NCBI RefSeq assembly: GCF_002135235.1 | Contig: NZ_NEGB01000003.1 | Span: 124,001 to 188,000, forward strand | Length of the DNA stretch: 64,000 nucleotides | Source of the DNA: Acinetobacter silvestris | GTDB lineage: Bacteria; Pseudomonadota; Gammaproteobacteria; Pseudomonadales; Moraxellaceae | Direction of reading: 5' to 3' | Part shown: positions 18,809 through 27,258 of the stretch, piece after piece | How positions within the stretch are numbered: the first letter of the stretch is position 1 | Layout of the letters: every line of letters starts with the position of its first letter | Made by a program: the position numbers and the translations under genes | Notes under the pieces: model-generated | The model's database searches: none | What the model was told of the DNA's origin: nothing | The model's input: the letters and a program-made list of their open reading frames with translations, nothing else

Positions 18809-21567
18809 TATTTTTTTGCCCCTAAATTTGGATTGGTAAAAAGCCAGCACTTTACATTTCGGCTTGGTTTTCCTGTGGTTTCACGACTTTTGGTAATGCC
18901 TGCAACGTCATCGGCAGGGAAGCGGTCGCTATAAACCTGTTTATTACTTTCGATGAATTTGTATTTGCGGCTGGTACGCAGTAGTTTTTTCATGTCATTG
19001 ATTTCGGGTAATTGTTGGTAGTTACGTGCTGCAACTTTGTAGACTTCGTTTAAGTTAATTGCCACGGTTTGTGCATCTTCTTTGTGGTGATTTAGCCCAA
19101 AGTCTGGTGAACGGTTGCCTTGAAGGTATTCGTAAACGTCCCAGAATTTTTCTACGTCTGGATGGTCGCCATTGAGTTGGTCGACTCGGTCACGTGCCAT
19201 GACTTGAAGCATTGTTTCTGCTTCGCATACATCTTCTAAGTCGATAGGTAAGACATGCTTTGCCAGTGCATGTACCAATGACGCTACTTGTGCATGACAA
19301 AGTGCAATACGGGTATGGGTGATGCCAATATGGTGATATTCAGCTTCTATGGTTTGTAAGTTTTGGCTGTATGTTTCTAGAATCTCTTTTTCATGGCGTA
19401 GACAATGCGCCATGAACGTACAAGCATCTTCTAATTCCATACGATCTAGGTTATCGACAATACGTTTTGTTTCTAATGTCTGTCCTTTACGGTCGAAATA
19501 TAGATGCAATGTACGGGTTAAAATGGCTTCTGAGGCTTGAATTGCAGTGTTCTGTGAAATTAGGATGGCACCTCGGAAAGGTGGTTCATAGGTTTCATTT
19601 CCCGCAGTTTTTAGACCTTTTGAGCGAATAGCACGACCGTTGAAAGCGTCCTTGAGTTCATCCCAAGAGAATTTAGACTTTTGAACAGTATTACCGTTTA
19701 CATCGTTACGGTCACCTTCGATAAGAACGACTGGTAAATTGGCAATTTGGGCAAAGTTACGATACACAGCAACATTGGTGGATTTGTTTGCATCAAAGCC
19801 TTCGTAGTCTTTACGACCTGAAAGTTTCCACATGAGTTCAATTAAGCGTGATTTACCCGCACCAGCTTCACCAACGATTTCCATAAAAGGGTATGAGCTG
19901 TGCATCGCACGGATTTGTTCTGCGAAATATGAACCCATCCACCATGCCAATGCGATTATGCCTTTAGCACCACGTACACGGTAAAAGTCTTTCCACCAGT
20001 TTGGATTAAACTCTTGCTTTGGGTTGATGGTAATTGCAGGGGAGTTTGCTAAAGTTTTGATCTCCTTACGTTTTACTTTAAAAAAGTCATGTTCATTAAT
20101 GGGGATAATTTGCCCTTTATGCACAGCATATTTTTCAAAGATATAGGTTTCATATTCACGGCTATAGCCGATAAAGTCGATGGTTTTGACTTCACGTAAT
20201 CTTTCGGTCGATCTTTTTATAAAAGTTTCGAGTTGATTGTCTGTACCCGTCCACATTGCGCCTGACATGACGCCCATAACACGTGGTTTAAATTTGGAAC
20301 GGCTCGACATTTGTTCGGCAGTAAAAGTGGTTTTTGCTTCTGACCATGGGCTTTGCAGTTTGAAGTAGTACCAAGATTCATCTGTAATTTCATTGCGTTG
20401 GAAATATAGCGGTTCAATTTGTGCATTACAGATTTCTTTGGCTGCGGAACAGTTTTTAAGGGCACTTTCCCGAATTTCTTTATCGGTCAGTATGGTTCCA
20501 CCATTTTCAGAGGCTTCAATATTACGGTCTTCAAGATGTTGAACTGCCTTGTTAAATTTGTCGTAGTCTAATTCCCACCAGTACAAGCGGAACTTGTGGT
20601 TGTAATAGAAGGTATGACGACGGCTTTCATAAAAGTTGTAGATGAGTAAACCTGCTTCTTCTGCCGTTTCTGCAATGAGTAGTTCACCGTAATGTTTATA
20701 TTTTGGGAATTGGTCAGGATTGAGTTTGTCCCACTGAAATAGGTCGTTCCAATCGAGTTTCTTTCCGTTGTTTGCAGGTGGCTGTGCTGCGGTAGATGAC
20801 CAACCTTCTGCACGTGAGCGTTCATGCCATTTAACGGTGTAGCCTTTACCTGCTGAGTCATTGTCAAAAGCCCAACGTAAACGTGGTTTGTCTATTTTGA
20901 GTTCATGGCAACGGTCTGCAATGGCTTTGAGCATTTGGGCAGGGTAGTTGACACATGACAGGCAAGACATGGCTTTTTGACCTGATTCTGTGAGTGCAAT
21001 GGCATCGAATATGCCTTCTGTGATCCAAATAGAAAGACCTTTTTCACCGAGTTTGCAGAGTTCGTCTAAGTCATGAATAGACCATGCTTGCCCTGCATTT
21101 TTAAAACCAAAATTGAAGCGTGCTTTTTTATTGCCAAAGCGATCTGGGCGATCAATTAGACGTTCCCAATAGTTTTCGTTGTCTAATTTGAAACGGACCG
21201 TGGCACTAGAAGCGCCTGTGGCTTTGTCTGTATAGCTCTGTTGGGTGTACTGACCAATGAGATTGGAAAGGTTGAAACCACGACCTTCAGATAAATAGGC
21301 ATCTGCTGCTGCATTTGGGTTTTCATGTGTTTGTGGGTGGTATTCAGACCAGTCTTTGAATAAGTCTTCACAAATGTCTTTGACGTGTTCTTCATAACCG
21401 CATTTGGTTAAACGTCCACATTTCACGATTCGTGGATTGGTGGCATGGGTATAAAGTTCTTTTTTACTGCACTGTGGGCATACGCCTTCACGGAACCAGT
21501 CACCACAAACTTTGAACTGGAACATTTGTTCAAGACGTTGGGTGATGCGGTGTTTTAACTCTGACAT
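18808..21567 (-). CDS. Prophage primase-helicase
   Basis: 919 aa. An N-terminal zinc-binding primase motif (CPQC, then C...C near 45-60) is followed by a Toprim domain (WITEGIFDAIALTESG, AFDNDSAGKG, about 180-260). A helicase/ATPase domain has Walker A GEAGAGKSRLIELM (about 575) and Walker B PVVLIEGDRND. It likely unwinds and primes phage DNA, doing alone the work that the satellite phage P4 alpha protein does. The last 35 or so residues (KQVYSDRF ... RNVKCWLF) match the C-termini of both Rha proteins of this prophage. Confidence 0.82.
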   Translation of the reverse strand: MSELKHRITQRLEQMFQFKVCGDWFREGVCPQCSKKELYTHATNPRIVKCGRLTKCGYEEHVKDICEDLFKDWSEYHPQTHENPNAAADAYLSEGRGFNLSNLIGQYTQQSYTDKATGASSATVRFKLDNENYWERLIDRPDRFGNKKARFNFGFKNAGQAWSIHDLDELCKLGEKGLSIWITEGIFDAIALTESGQKAMSCLSCVNYPAQMLKAIADRCHELKIDKPRLRWAFDNDSAGKGYTVKWHERSRAEGWSSTAAQPPANNGKKLDWNDLFQWDKLNPDQFPKYKHYGELLIAETAEEAGLLIYNFYESRRHTFYYNHKFRLYWWELDYDKFNKAVQHLEDRNIEASENGGTILTDKEIRESALKNCSAAKEICNAQIEPLYFQRNEITDESWYYFKLQSPWSEAKTTFTAEQMSSRSKFKPRVMGVMSGAMWTGTDNQLETFIKRSTERLREVKTIDFIGYSREYETYIFEKYAVHKGQIIPINEHDFFKVKRKEIKTLANSPAITINPKQEFNPNWWKDFYRVRGAKGIIALAWWMGSYFAEQIRAMHSSYPFMEIVGEAGAGKSRLIELMWKLSGRKDYEGFDANKSTNVAVYRNFAQIANLPVVLIEGDRNDVNGNTVQKSKFSWDELKDAFNGRAIRSKGLKTAGNETYEPPFRGAILISQNTAIQASEAILTRTLHLYFDRKGQTLETKRIVDNLDRMELEDACTFMAHCLRHEKEILETYSQNLQTIEAEYHHIGITHTRIALCHAQVASLVHALAKHVLPIDLEDVCEAETMLQVMARDRVDQLNGDHPDVEKFWDVYEYLQGNRSPDFGLNHHKEDAQTVAINLNEVYKVAARNYQQLPEINDMKKLLRTSRKYKFIESNKQVYSDRFPADDVAGITKSRETTGKPSRNVKCWLFTNPNLGAKK

Positions 21568-21646
21568 TTAGAACCACACGATAAATTATAACTGTTTGAG
21601 ATTGTGAGAAATTTGTAGCTTTTCATGCATGTAAAAAAGTCTTTGA

Positions 21647-21838
21647 TTACAATCGCTCATCTGTTGGTTGGGCTGATAGTTCGGGAAGGTTTTCAAGCAT
21701 GAATTCACGAATAAAAACAGCAGGTTTTTTCTTATGATTGAAGGCAATTTTTCTTAAGGCTTCTGATTGTTGTTTAGTCCAACGTACTGGTGTGAGTTCG
21801 GTGTGGTGCTGTTTTGTTTGATCATTTAACTTGTTCAT
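21647..21838 (-). CDS. Ribbon-helix-helix-like early protein
   Basis: 63 aa; TPVRWTKQQSEALRKIAFNH followed by VFIREFMLENL resembles Arc/MetJ-type RHH proteins. It is the first gene of the leftward early operon, divergent from the repressor, the Cro/Cox position. A regulatory role is inferred. Confidence 0.5.
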   Translation of the reverse strand: MNKLNDQTKQHHTELTPVRWTKQQSEALRKIAFNHKKKPAVFIREFMLENLPELSAQPTDERL

Positions 21839-21859
21839 GCGAAAATCACCATAAATAGG

Positions 21860-21897
21860 TATTTAGTATCTGAGTAACCGTAATTTAGTACTATTTA
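21860..21897. promoter_or_regulatory. Divergent early/repressor promoters with operators
   Basis: GTATCTGAGTAAC (21866-21878) and GTAATTTAGTAC (21880-21891) are tandem near-palindromes between the leftward early gene and the repressor. Rightward TACTAT (21889-21894) and leftward TACTAA (complement of 21863-21868) are plausible -10 boxes overlapped by these sites. The motif GTATCTnAGTTAC recurs at 24801 and 51979. Confidence 0.6.
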
Positions 21898-21930
21898 TAG
21901 TGATAATCAAGTGTTTTATTCGGAAAAAGT

Positions 21931-22272
21931 ATGAAAAATGATGATTTATGTAATCGTGGTGAGCGTTTAAAGGAAGAACGTCGACGTTTGGGCATAAATA
22001 CACAAGATGAAATGGCCGAAATATTGAATGTTAAAAAGAATTCGGTTGTGCGTTATGAAAAGCATAATGCTGCTTTGGATACTGACCAGTTAGACTTGCT
22101 TGAAGACCATGGCTTTAATATTGCTTACATTCTTTGGGGAACTAAGGAAGTGAAGAACAGTGAGCTTTCTGATGATGAAGTAAAGCTGATACAGCTATAC
22201 CGTCAGACACGTACAGAAATGCGTGAAGGTTTAATATCGTTAGTTGAAACTTATGCGAATCAATTTAAATAA
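21931..22272 (+). CDS. CI/XRE-type prophage repressor
   Basis: 113 aa with an N-terminal XRE helix-turn-helix (RLKEERRRLGINTQDEMAEIL, then NVKKNSVVRYEKHN) and a short C-terminal helical region (LSDDEVKLIQLYRQTRTEMRE). It lacks a LexA-like autocleavage domain, so induction by RecA-mediated cleavage is not expected. It is divergent from the early operon and 24 bp upstream of the putative Abi gene, so the two form the lysogenic transcript. Confidence 0.8.
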   Translation: MKNDDLCNRGERLKEERRRLGINTQDEMAEILNVKKNSVVRYEKHNAALDTDQLDLLEDHGFNIAYILWGTKEVKNSELSDDEVKLIQLYRQTRTEMREGLISLVETYANQFK

Positions 22273-22296
22273 AATTAATAAATATTAGAGGAAATA

Positions 22297-23148
22297 ATGG
22301 AGTTTTCATTTGAAAACAAGCGTCAAGTCAGTCTACTTATAGTTTTAGTCGCTTTAGTTTGGTTATTTTTTCCTTTTTTATTTAAAGCATTTATGTTTTG
22401 GATGGACTGGATTGGTGTTGATTTAAAAACTTTTGCTGCATATGGTCCGATAAGTGATATTTATGGAAGCTTAAATACTTTATTTACATCTGCAACTTTA
22501 ATTCTTGTTATTTATTCAACAATACTTCAGCGTAAAGCTAATGCTGAAATGAGACAGTTTTCAGTTGATCAGATTAATGCATCGCGCCATGCTACTTTTA
22601 CAAATATGTTCCACTCATTACTGAACTATAAAAGTGAGAGATTTAATCAAATCTCAATGTCTACGAAAGATAAAACTTTGGATGCTTGTGAAATAAGTAA
22701 CCTTATAGCAGAGGAATTTCAAAGATTAGTACAAAATAAATGGAAGAATATAGATAAAATTGAAAAGGAGGAGTTAAAGAATAGTTTTGAATATTGCATT
22801 GCTAAAATTACGAAAGGTAAAGGATATTACAAGATTCACAATTATTTTTTTATTTATGAGTCGATATTTAATTTAATAGAAAATGAAAAATTGAGTTTAA
22901 AAGATCAAGACTATTTTAAAGATCTAGTGCGAAACTCAATGGAAGTGGGCGAACAGATAACCATTCTTTGGATAGCATCATTTTCTGATTACTCTCAGAA
23001 ATTTTTAATGAATAGTGGTATTTTTTCATTCGAATTAGCTGATGATCACATACCATTTATTAATAAATTTCTCTCTACTACTTTGTTTTTTAATAAGGAT
23101 TTTGTAAATAAAATTAATGATTATTCTAAAAACCAAAACCCGACCTAA
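22297..23148 (+). CDS. Putative phage abortive-infection membrane protein (AbiC-like)
   Basis: 283 aa. Two N-terminal membrane helices (VSLLIVLVALVWLFFPFLF and SLNTLFTSATLILVIYSTIL) are followed by QRKANAEMRQFSVDQ and a cytosolic helical domain. This arrangement fits the 'putative phage abortive infection protein' family. It follows the repressor with GAGGAAATA before its ATG, so the lysogen expresses it, fitting exclusion of other phages. A terminator ends the unit. Confidence 0.65.
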   Translation: MEFSFENKRQVSLLIVLVALVWLFFPFLFKAFMFWMDWIGVDLKTFAAYGPISDIYGSLNTLFTSATLILVIYSTILQRKANAEMRQFSVDQINASRHATFTNMFHSLLNYKSERFNQISMSTKDKTLDACEISNLIAEEFQRLVQNKWKNIDKIEKEELKNSFEYCIAKITKGKGYYKIHNYFFIYESIFNLIENEKLSLKDQDYFKDLVRNSMEVGEQITILWIASFSDYSQKFLMNSGIFSFELADDHIPFINKFLSTTLFFNKDFVNKINDYSKNQNPT

Positions 23149-23162
23149 GTCGGGTTTTTTTA
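23138..23162 (+). terminator. Terminator of repressor operon
   Basis: ACCCGAC-CTAA-GTCGGGT followed by T-rich sequence; it overlaps the end of the Abi-like gene. Confidence 0.88.
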
Positions 23163-23163
23163 A

Positions 23164-23379
23164 CTATTTGACGTTTACCGCCTTAGAAATCTGAAGTACC
23201 TGATAGTGAATGGTATTGATGAGCGAGGTGAATTCTTTTTCTTCTACTTTCCCATCTAATCGCATTTTGGTCATTAAGTGTAAGAAGCGTTCCAAACTTT
23301 CTAGTGGATATTCGATTTCTTCCAATATTTGTTCTGCAGTCATTTTCTTATGGCTGTTAATTTCGAGTGTTGAGTACAT
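23164..23379 (-). CDS. Small helical protein, paralogue of the 53168 gene
   Basis: 71 aa: LEEIEYPLESLERFLHLMTK continuing MRLDGKVEEKEF. It aligns with the 74-aa protein at 53168-53392 (E.LLE.....RLE.H...MTRM...EF), and each follows a Rha gene. Function unknown. Confidence 0.6.
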   Translation of the reverse strand: MYSTLEINSHKKMTAEQILEEIEYPLESLERFLHLMTKMRLDGKVEEKEFTSLINTIHYQVLQISKAVNVK

Positions 23380-23440
23380 TGTTCCCCCTGCATTAATCTT
23401 GGGTGTATTTTGCTGAATATCTGTTTAAAAATATAGTCGG

Positions 23441-23461
23441 GAACGACATTCAATGTCGTTC
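23441..23461. repeat. Perfect 10-bp-arm inverted repeat
   Basis: GAACGACATT-C-AATGTCGTTC lies between the left rha gene and the 71-aa gene. It may be a terminator or processing hairpin without a T run, or a protein site. Confidence 0.6.
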
Positions 23462-23525
23462 GACTTATTTAAAAAACTCAATTTATCCAAAATTTAGTTT
23501 GACCATTTGGCTCGTATTTACTGAA

Positions 23526-24350
23526 TTATGCGTGTTCAATATTGCGTATGGATATACTTTTAAAGAGCCAACATTTCACATTTTTGGCATGTAGCAGGCT
23601 GTAAACTTGTCGGTTATTTTGCATAAATACAGGGTGTGGGCTTTGGCTTTGCATGAGGTCTGCAAAGAGTAGAGGTTTAGGGGGAAGCCCTTGAATAATG
23701 GTGTAAATTTGGGTCATGTTTAGGGCGATGATGTCGCTCTGCCGACTATGATTGAGTTTTTCTAGTCCGTAGTTGTGTACGCTTAACCAAAAGTCATTTA
23801 AACCTTTGTGATGAAGAATGCTTTTGCTTTCCAGTGATAGGCAGGCAATGGGAAGAATGTCCCGATTTAATTTAGATTTGTCGTGCCACATGACTTCGGC
23901 ATCTTGCATATAGCCGTTTTGGTCATAGATGATTTTAGAAACGGTATAGATTGGCCCGCCAGATTTGAGTTGTACTGTTGCGCCTAGATGGATGTGTTGA
24001 TGGTTGCCTTCTGCGTTGTAGAGCATGGCTGCCATTTGGTTAAACGTGTTGATGTATGATTCTTTGATTTTGGCTGCTGTTGCACCCGTAAAGCCCATGA
24101 CCAAAAACATAAAACCGTCTTTGGTCATTTCATAATATTTTGATTCTCGCTGAACTGCACCTGCCTGAATAGTTTGTGCGTGGGCGCAAAAATGCGCTGA
24201 CGTAAATTCAGGTGAACAATCAAGGCTTTCTATTTTACGTAAAACATCTTTATGTTGTTTATTAAAAATTTCGGCAACTTTTAGGCTGTCGGTTTTGACT
24301 TGTTGATTTTGAATAAAAACAGCATGGTCGATATGTGCAGGTGTCGTCAT
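23526..24350 (-). CDS. Rha-family phage regulator/antirepressor (left copy)
   Basis: 274 aa from ATG 24350 (GGGGAATAATC upstream). The N-terminal pRha domain shows KVAEIFNKQHKDVLRKIESL and YEMTKDGFMFLVMGFTGATA, then INTFNQMAAML. The middle domain is shared with the right copy (52362). The C-terminus (NRQVYSLLHAKNVKCWLF) also matches the primase end. Rha proteins interfere with lysogeny and are found as antirepressor-like regulators. It is the second gene after a C4-like RNA leader, matching the position of P1 ant. Confidence 0.8.
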   Translation of the reverse strand: MTTPAHIDHAVFIQNQQVKTDSLKVAEIFNKQHKDVLRKIESLDCSPEFTSAHFCAHAQTIQAGAVQRESKYYEMTKDGFMFLVMGFTGATAAKIKESYINTFNQMAAMLYNAEGNHQHIHLGATVQLKSGGPIYTVSKIIYDQNGYMQDAEVMWHDKSKLNRDILPIACLSLESKSILHHKGLNDFWLSVHNYGLEKLNHSRQSDIIALNMTQIYTIIQGLPPKPLLFADLMQSQSPHPVFMQNNRQVYSLLHAKNVKCWLFKSISIRNIEHA

Positions 24351-24352
24351 GA

Positions 24353-24553
24353 TTATTCCCCTAAAAATAATATAGAGAAGGTCATGCAAAATATGCACAA
24401 GGTAGAAAGAGCTTTTAGGGTTTGAAAGCGGATTTGTGTGTGCTTACGTTGTTTTTGACGCTGTTCGTAGGCTGCCAAATTATAGATCGGGGTGTGTTCA
24501 ATGACTTGAACATTTTTTTGAGTGCGTGAATGCTTTAAAGCAGATGTAGTCAT
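24353..24553 (-). CDS. Small membrane protein upstream of left rha (icd position)
   Basis: 66 aa with a C-terminal hydrophobic helix (LSTLCIFCMTFSILFLGE). Its ribosome site (TATATAGGAAA on the minus strand, 24558-24568) is perfectly complementary to a segment of the leader, and its stop lies two bases before the rha start, indicating coupling. In phage P1 the gene in this place, icd, is translated first and coupled to ant. Sequence similarity to Icd was not recognised. Confidence 0.6.
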   Translation of the reverse strand: MTTSALKHSRTQKNVQVIEHTPIYNLAAYEQRQKQRKHTQIRFQTLKALSTLCIFCMTFSILFLGE

Positions 24554-24569
24554 GGCTTTTCCTATATAT

Positions 24570-24700
24570 CAAGTTGCAAACCTGACACCATTACTTCTCA
24601 CGATAATGGTGACAGACTGAACAGGGGTGAGAATACCGCTATATAGGAAACGGCCAGCGCGAAGCTGCCCTATCCAGCCTGCCATAAAAGGCATAGCCGA
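24570..24700 (-). ncRNA. C4-like antisense RNA, left copy
   Basis: On the minus strand a first hairpin with a UUCG loop is followed by anti-SD TTTCCTATATA (complement of 24640-24650). Then come TAGCGGT, the conserved block CCCTGTTCAGTCTG (24613-24626) and a second hairpin CACCATTA/TAATGGTG. The anti-SD pairs with TATATAGGAAA, the ribosome site of the next gene. The right copy keeps the layout and block but has a different, equally complementary pair. This matches phage P1 C4 RNA, which silences icd/ant. Confidence 0.7.
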
Positions 24701-24746
24701 ATTTTACGTAAAAAAATAGCCGCAGGGGCGACTTGTTTACGCCTAT

Positions 24747-24775
24747 ATAATATTTCAGGTTCTCACGCCTGACCA
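24747..24775 (-). promoter_or_regulatory. Candidate promoter of the left C4/rha transcript
   Basis: On the minus strand, TGGTCA (24770-24775) and TATTAT (24747-24752) are separated by 17 bp. Transcription would start near 24740 and run through the C4-like RNA. Confidence 0.5.
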
Positions 24776-24785
24776 TAGATTTTGC

Positions 24786-24840
24786 TATGGTGAAATTAGA
24801 GTATCTTAGTTACTATGTGCGCGTCAATACTTTATAAAAA
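24786..24840 (+). promoter_or_regulatory. Left moron promoter with repressor-like operator
   Basis: GTATCTTAGTTAC (24801-24813) overlaps TACTAT (-10, 24811-24816). A stretch of about 55 bp, from GAAATTAGAGTA to CAATACTTTATAAAAATT, is repeated on the opposite strand at 51950-52005, in front of the right moron gene. Overlap of the dyad with the -10 box suggests control by the prophage repressor. Confidence 0.6.
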
Positions 24841-24865
24841 TTATGTGGTGGGGGAAATTAATCAA

Positions 24866-25888
24866 ATGGAAGTTAATCTAATAATAGAGCACTTAAAAGA
24901 ACTTAAAGTTTCATTTATTAGATATTATGATTTAAACCCTAGTGATGATAGGAATTTTCAGAATGTAATAAACGTCTGCGTAAATTATTTTAATGATATT
25001 ATTAATGACATACATGAAATATCTCTTAATAAGAATGATTGTAATGATTTTTTTTCAGGTGTGTATCCGAGAATATTAGAATTAGATAATCTTATAAATA
25101 ATTCGGGGTCTAGTGATAAAAAAATTATTCCTCTACTTAATGTTTTTGATGTTCTTCATAAAATTAGTAATGTATTGAATGAAGAGATGGATAGTGTTAC
25201 AAGAAAAAAGGTAACTGAAGAAAGTAATAAGGAATTTTTAAAACTTAAGGAAAATACTAAAAAAGTTGAAGATCAATATAAAGAACTTGCATTATTGAGT
25301 GCGGATTATAAGCATAAAGATGTACACAAAATTTATGAAAATGATGCTATTGGGTTTAAATCTCTAGCACGTCGTTACGAAATAACTTTTTATACTTTAA
25401 TTGTAATCTTGTTTTTATATTTTTTAGGTTTAACAATATATCTCCCTGAGATCAATATATTTTCAATTAAAATAAGTTTTCCTAATAAAATTCATGGAAA
25501 CTTATCGACAGAATTTTATATTCAAAAATTTTCTTTACTTATTCTGTCTACAACACTGCTAGCATTTTTATTAAAGCGTTCATTTATGAACCGTCGTTTG
25601 GCTGATGATGCTTACCGAACTTCAAAAGAATTAATTGCATTACCACGGTATATGAAAGATTTACCTCAGGAAATGCAGGATAAGATTCATTTTGACCTTG
25701 CATATAAGTACTTTGGTAATGGTATTCATCATGAAAGTTATACAGGTGGTGAGAACTTAATGCATGAAAATATTAAAGCGAATACAGACTTTATAAAGGC
25801 TGTGAAAGATTTATCGCCTAAGGCAGAGACGCCGAAAGTTGAAGTTTCTAAGGTAGAAACACCTAAGGCAGATAAGGAAGCAGCTTAA
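24866..25888 (+). CDS. Accessory membrane protein with KYFG C-terminus (left moron)
   Basis: 340 aa from ATG 24866 (GGGGGAAATTAATCAA upstream); an earlier in-frame ATG at 24815 lies in the promoter and is rejected. The N-terminal 170 residues are helical and charged, two membrane helices follow (ITFYTLIVILFLYFLGLTIY; FSLLILSTTLLAFLL), then a cytosolic tail with ELIALPRYMKDLP and LAYKYFGNG. The last 20 or so residues repeat TPKVE-like units. The KYFG region is shared with the 395-aa protein at 50756-51943. Low GC suggests transfer. Superinfection exclusion is a guess from context. Confidence 0.6.
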   Translation: MEVNLIIEHLKELKVSFIRYYDLNPSDDRNFQNVINVCVNYFNDIINDIHEISLNKNDCNDFFSGVYPRILELDNLINNSGSSDKKIIPLLNVFDVLHKISNVLNEEMDSVTRKKVTEESNKEFLKLKENTKKVEDQYKELALLSADYKHKDVHKIYENDAIGFKSLARRYEITFYTLIVILFLYFLGLTIYLPEINIFSIKISFPNKIHGNLSTEFYIQKFSLLILSTTLLAFLLKRSFMNRRLADDAYRTSKELIALPRYMKDLPQEMQDKIHFDLAYKYFGNGIHHESYTGGENLMHENIKANTDFIKAVKDLSPKAETPKVEVSKVETPKADKEAA

Positions 25889-25952
25889 AAACTTAAGCGT
25901 TATTTTATTTTTGGTTAGGTAGTTTTTTATAAAATTTTTGAGAGGGTATTTC

Positions 25953-26417
25953 GTGAAATATTTATTATTAGTCTTGAGTCTAGGGCTTAGTAGCTCTGTT
26001 TTTTCTAAGTCATCAGAAGATATTTTTTTAGATATGGCTGTTGCAGATAATGTTGGTGCAATATATGTATTTGATGAGGGCGATGACCCCAATAAACAGC
26101 TCGGTAGACCTAACCAATATACATCTAAGATCAGTTGGGCTGATAAACGTATAGATCCACATGATTTCTCAGATAAGAATGAAGATGAAATTAATGATTT
26201 AGATCCAACTGAATATAAAGGGGGAACAATTGAAGGTTTTAGAAATATTGCTGATTTAAATCGACGTTATAACTATATTAAAAATATTACTTTAAATGTA
26301 CCTATGCTCAATCAGTATATGTATAAAAAAGGATTATTTATAATGAGATTGGATAAGAATTTCACTCCATCTCAGGCTAAGGAATATGAGCGTGAGTTTA
26401 ATAAAACTGTAAAATAG
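25953..26417 (+). CDS. Hypothetical secreted/periplasmic protein
   Basis: 154 aa from GTG 25953, preceded by GAGAGGG. A clear signal peptide (KYLLLVLSLGLSSSVFSKS) with cleavage likely after FS or SKS. The mature part is charged, with DEGDDPNKQLGRPNQ and a RYNYIKNITLNVP segment; family not recognised. It is the second gene of the left moron operon. Confidence 0.55.
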   Translation: MKYLLLVLSLGLSSSVFSKSSEDIFLDMAVADNVGAIYVFDEGDDPNKQLGRPNQYTSKISWADKRIDPHDFSDKNEDEINDLDPTEYKGGTIEGFRNIADLNRRYNYIKNITLNVPMLNQYMYKKGLFIMRLDKNFTPSQAKEYEREFNKTVK

Positions 26418-26485
26418 ATTTATAAAAATATATAAGTATGATGAATTTAATTACTAAGATGCTTAGTAATGAGTTAGAGGAAATA

Positions 26486-27160
26486 ATGAAAGAACATTTT
26501 ATTACTTATTTAGGTTTTATTGGCATAACTATAACTATTATTACAGGTTGGTACAAAGAGATTGCTAGTAGTGGTTTATTACAGCATTTGTCTTTTATAC
26601 TTAGTTTTAAAAGACTAAGAATCCGACATAAAATACAAGACATAGATCTTATTTGTGATAAATCGGATCTTTCAGAAGCAGTAAAAAGTAATTTAAAATA
26701 TGAGCAAAGGCAATTGTACTTACAATATTATTATGGATTGAATATACAAGATAATGAATTTTATGAATATATGACAGGTTACAAGGATAAAAAAAGAGCT
26801 TTTGGTTTGTATAAGAATGGTGGTAAATATCTAAAATATAATAAAAATTTAAAAACAATTGACTTTGAAAGTGTAAAGCAAAAAGAGCGTATTAATATAT
26901 ATAGGAATATTGGATTAGTAATTTATATTTTTATATCTTTTTTATCATTGCTATATGTGTTTTGGGCACGTAATTTTATTATTTTGAATAAATCAGATTA
27001 CTCACCTATAGAGAAAATTTCGATAGTTTTAGTTGTTAATGTTATTGTACCTATCGTAATTGTTGTTATCGGAGCTTGGATACTTAATAAGTTTTTAAAA
27101 CGACTACATGCACAAAAACTGATTGAACTGGAACGTATATCGCAACCTATTAGTACCTAA
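26486..27160 (+). CDS. Hypothetical membrane protein of left moron operon
   Basis: 224 aa from ATG 26486 (AGAGGAAATA upstream; the upstream ATG 26438 lacks a ribosome site). There is one N-terminal helix (FITYLGFIGITITIITGW), a cytosolic middle, and two C-terminal helices (IGLVIYIFISFLSLLYVFW; IVLVVNVIVPIVIVVIGAWI). The family is unknown. It converges on the small minus-strand genes. Confidence 0.55.
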   Translation: MKEHFITYLGFIGITITIITGWYKEIASSGLLQHLSFILSFKRLRIRHKIQDIDLICDKSDLSEAVKSNLKYEQRQLYLQYYYGLNIQDNEFYEYMTGYKDKKRAFGLYKNGGKYLKYNKNLKTIDFESVKQKERINIYRNIGLVIYIFISFLSLLYVFWARNFIILNKSDYSPIEKISIVLVVNVIVPIVIVVIGAWILNKFLKRLHAQKLIELERISQPIST

Positions 27161-27173
27161 TCTAAAATTAAAA

Positions 27174-27254
27174 TTATAAAAACAAATAAAGGAATAATGA
27201 CATACAAATTATTATTCCGAGTAGCATGCCCACCAGTATTGGGTAGATCCACAT
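27174..27254 (-). CDS. 26-aa single-span membrane peptide
   Basis: MWIYPILVGMLLGIIICMSL followed by FLYLFL is almost entirely hydrophobic. Its ATG is 4 bp after the stop of the next upstream small gene, with GGTGATTAC before it. Confidence 0.4.
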   Translation of the reverse strand: MWIYPILVGMLLGIIICMSLFLYLFL

Positions 27255-27258
27255 GTAA

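Noticed and set aside
24815-24865. Earlier ATG for the left moron protein
   Set aside because: It lies in the -10/operator region, and the copy in front of the right moron shows this segment to be promoter.
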